This document shows, one piece after another, positions 63,932-64,000 of a stretch of 64,000 bases of DNA. The notes below the pieces were generated by a model. The model was given only the letters and a program-made list of their open reading frames with translations, was not told where the DNA came from and searched no databases. Made by a program: the position numbers and the translations under genes. This DNA is from Rivularia sp. T60_A2020_040 (lineage in GTDB: Bacteria; Cyanobacteriota; Cyanobacteriia; Cyanobacteriales; Nostocaceae): NCBI GenBank assembly GCA_015272215.1, contig JACYMD010000010.1, forward strand, positions 53,658-117,657, read 5' to 3'. Position 1 is the first letter of the stretch. Every line of letters starts with the position of its first letter.

Positions 63932-64000
63932 AGTAGTTTTATCGCTATACTTTAAACGGAAACAATCTGAGTTTTATCAAAAGTCTGGAAGTTGAGAGTA

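Overview
The window comes from a cyanobacterium, most likely a filamentous Nostocales-type genome (Calothrix/Rivularia/Nostoc-like; the genus cannot be fixed from this alone). Reasons: frequent GCGATCGC (HIP1) octamers, a psb30 gene, two Rubisco activase genes carrying RbcS-like domains, a PEP-CTERM protein, sucrose-phosphate phosphatase, system II cytochrome c biogenesis, and several families of short interspersed repeats (tandem TTGACAG heptamers, GAGACGT palindromes, AGAAGTCGGG inverted repeats). Intergenic DNA is AT-rich and repeat-laden; many neighbours are single-gene units rather than operons.

Layout. 1-1043: start of clpC (minus, cut by the window edge). 1.3-5.1 kb: YkgJ-type cysteine-cluster protein, psb30, an M4 metalloprotease with its emfourin-type inhibitor, a methyltransferase and a decayed cNMP-binding ORF. 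5.3-9.5 kb: gluconokinase, a fructokinase-like PfkB kinase, the small LuxR regulator PedR, a DUF6391 protein and an unknown helical protein. 9.6-16.9 kb: lipoprotein-like metallophosphoesterase, a subtilisin/S53-like protease with DUF4114, a methyltransferase and a BASS/arsenite-type transporter. 17.6-20 kb: Rubisco activase (rca1) convergent with truB. 20-28.6 kb: DUF1400 hydrolase, DMT transporter, CHASE2-Ser/Thr kinase, spp-ruvA (overlapping), bioF. 28.8-31.1 kb: BON lipoprotein, YefM-YoeB toxin-antitoxin pair, tRNA-Val(GAC). 31.3-33.6 kb: a second, strongly expanded Rubisco activase. 33.8-41 kb: secreted and envelope proteins, a 2H phosphoesterase, PEP-CTERM protein, YciI protein, SRP RNA, a phasin-like protein, queF. 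41-45.6 kb: ccs1, ccdA, a DMT transporter and ftsW (all minus). 46-50 kb: small membrane proteins, a coiled-coil protein, a c6-like cytochrome and a P450. 50.1-61.9 kb: an exopolysaccharide cluster (BY-kinase; then on the plus strand glycosyltransferases, cysC, flippase, two sulfotransferases, a polymerase). 61.9-63.9 kb: an orphan antitoxin with a truncated PIN toxin, a DUF218 protein and a Uma2 protein.

How the genes fit together. The exopolysaccharide cluster looks self-contained for a sulfated polymer: glycosyltransferases and sulfotransferases build and modify repeat units, cysC supplies PAPS, a flippase and O-antigen-type polymerase export and polymerise them, and the divergent BY-kinase would control chain length. 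ccdA and ccs1 form the c-type cytochrome maturation system. The two rca genes, about 13 kb apart, are the most interesting pair. The first is a standard 431-residue enzyme with one SSUL domain and an intact redox cysteine pair. The second (763 residues) has the same AAA+ core followed by two SSUL domains separated by about ten copies of an aromatic Ser/Asp/Phe/Tyr/Pro repeat, an arrangement that resembles the multivalent SSUL scaffold CcmM more than an ordinary activase.
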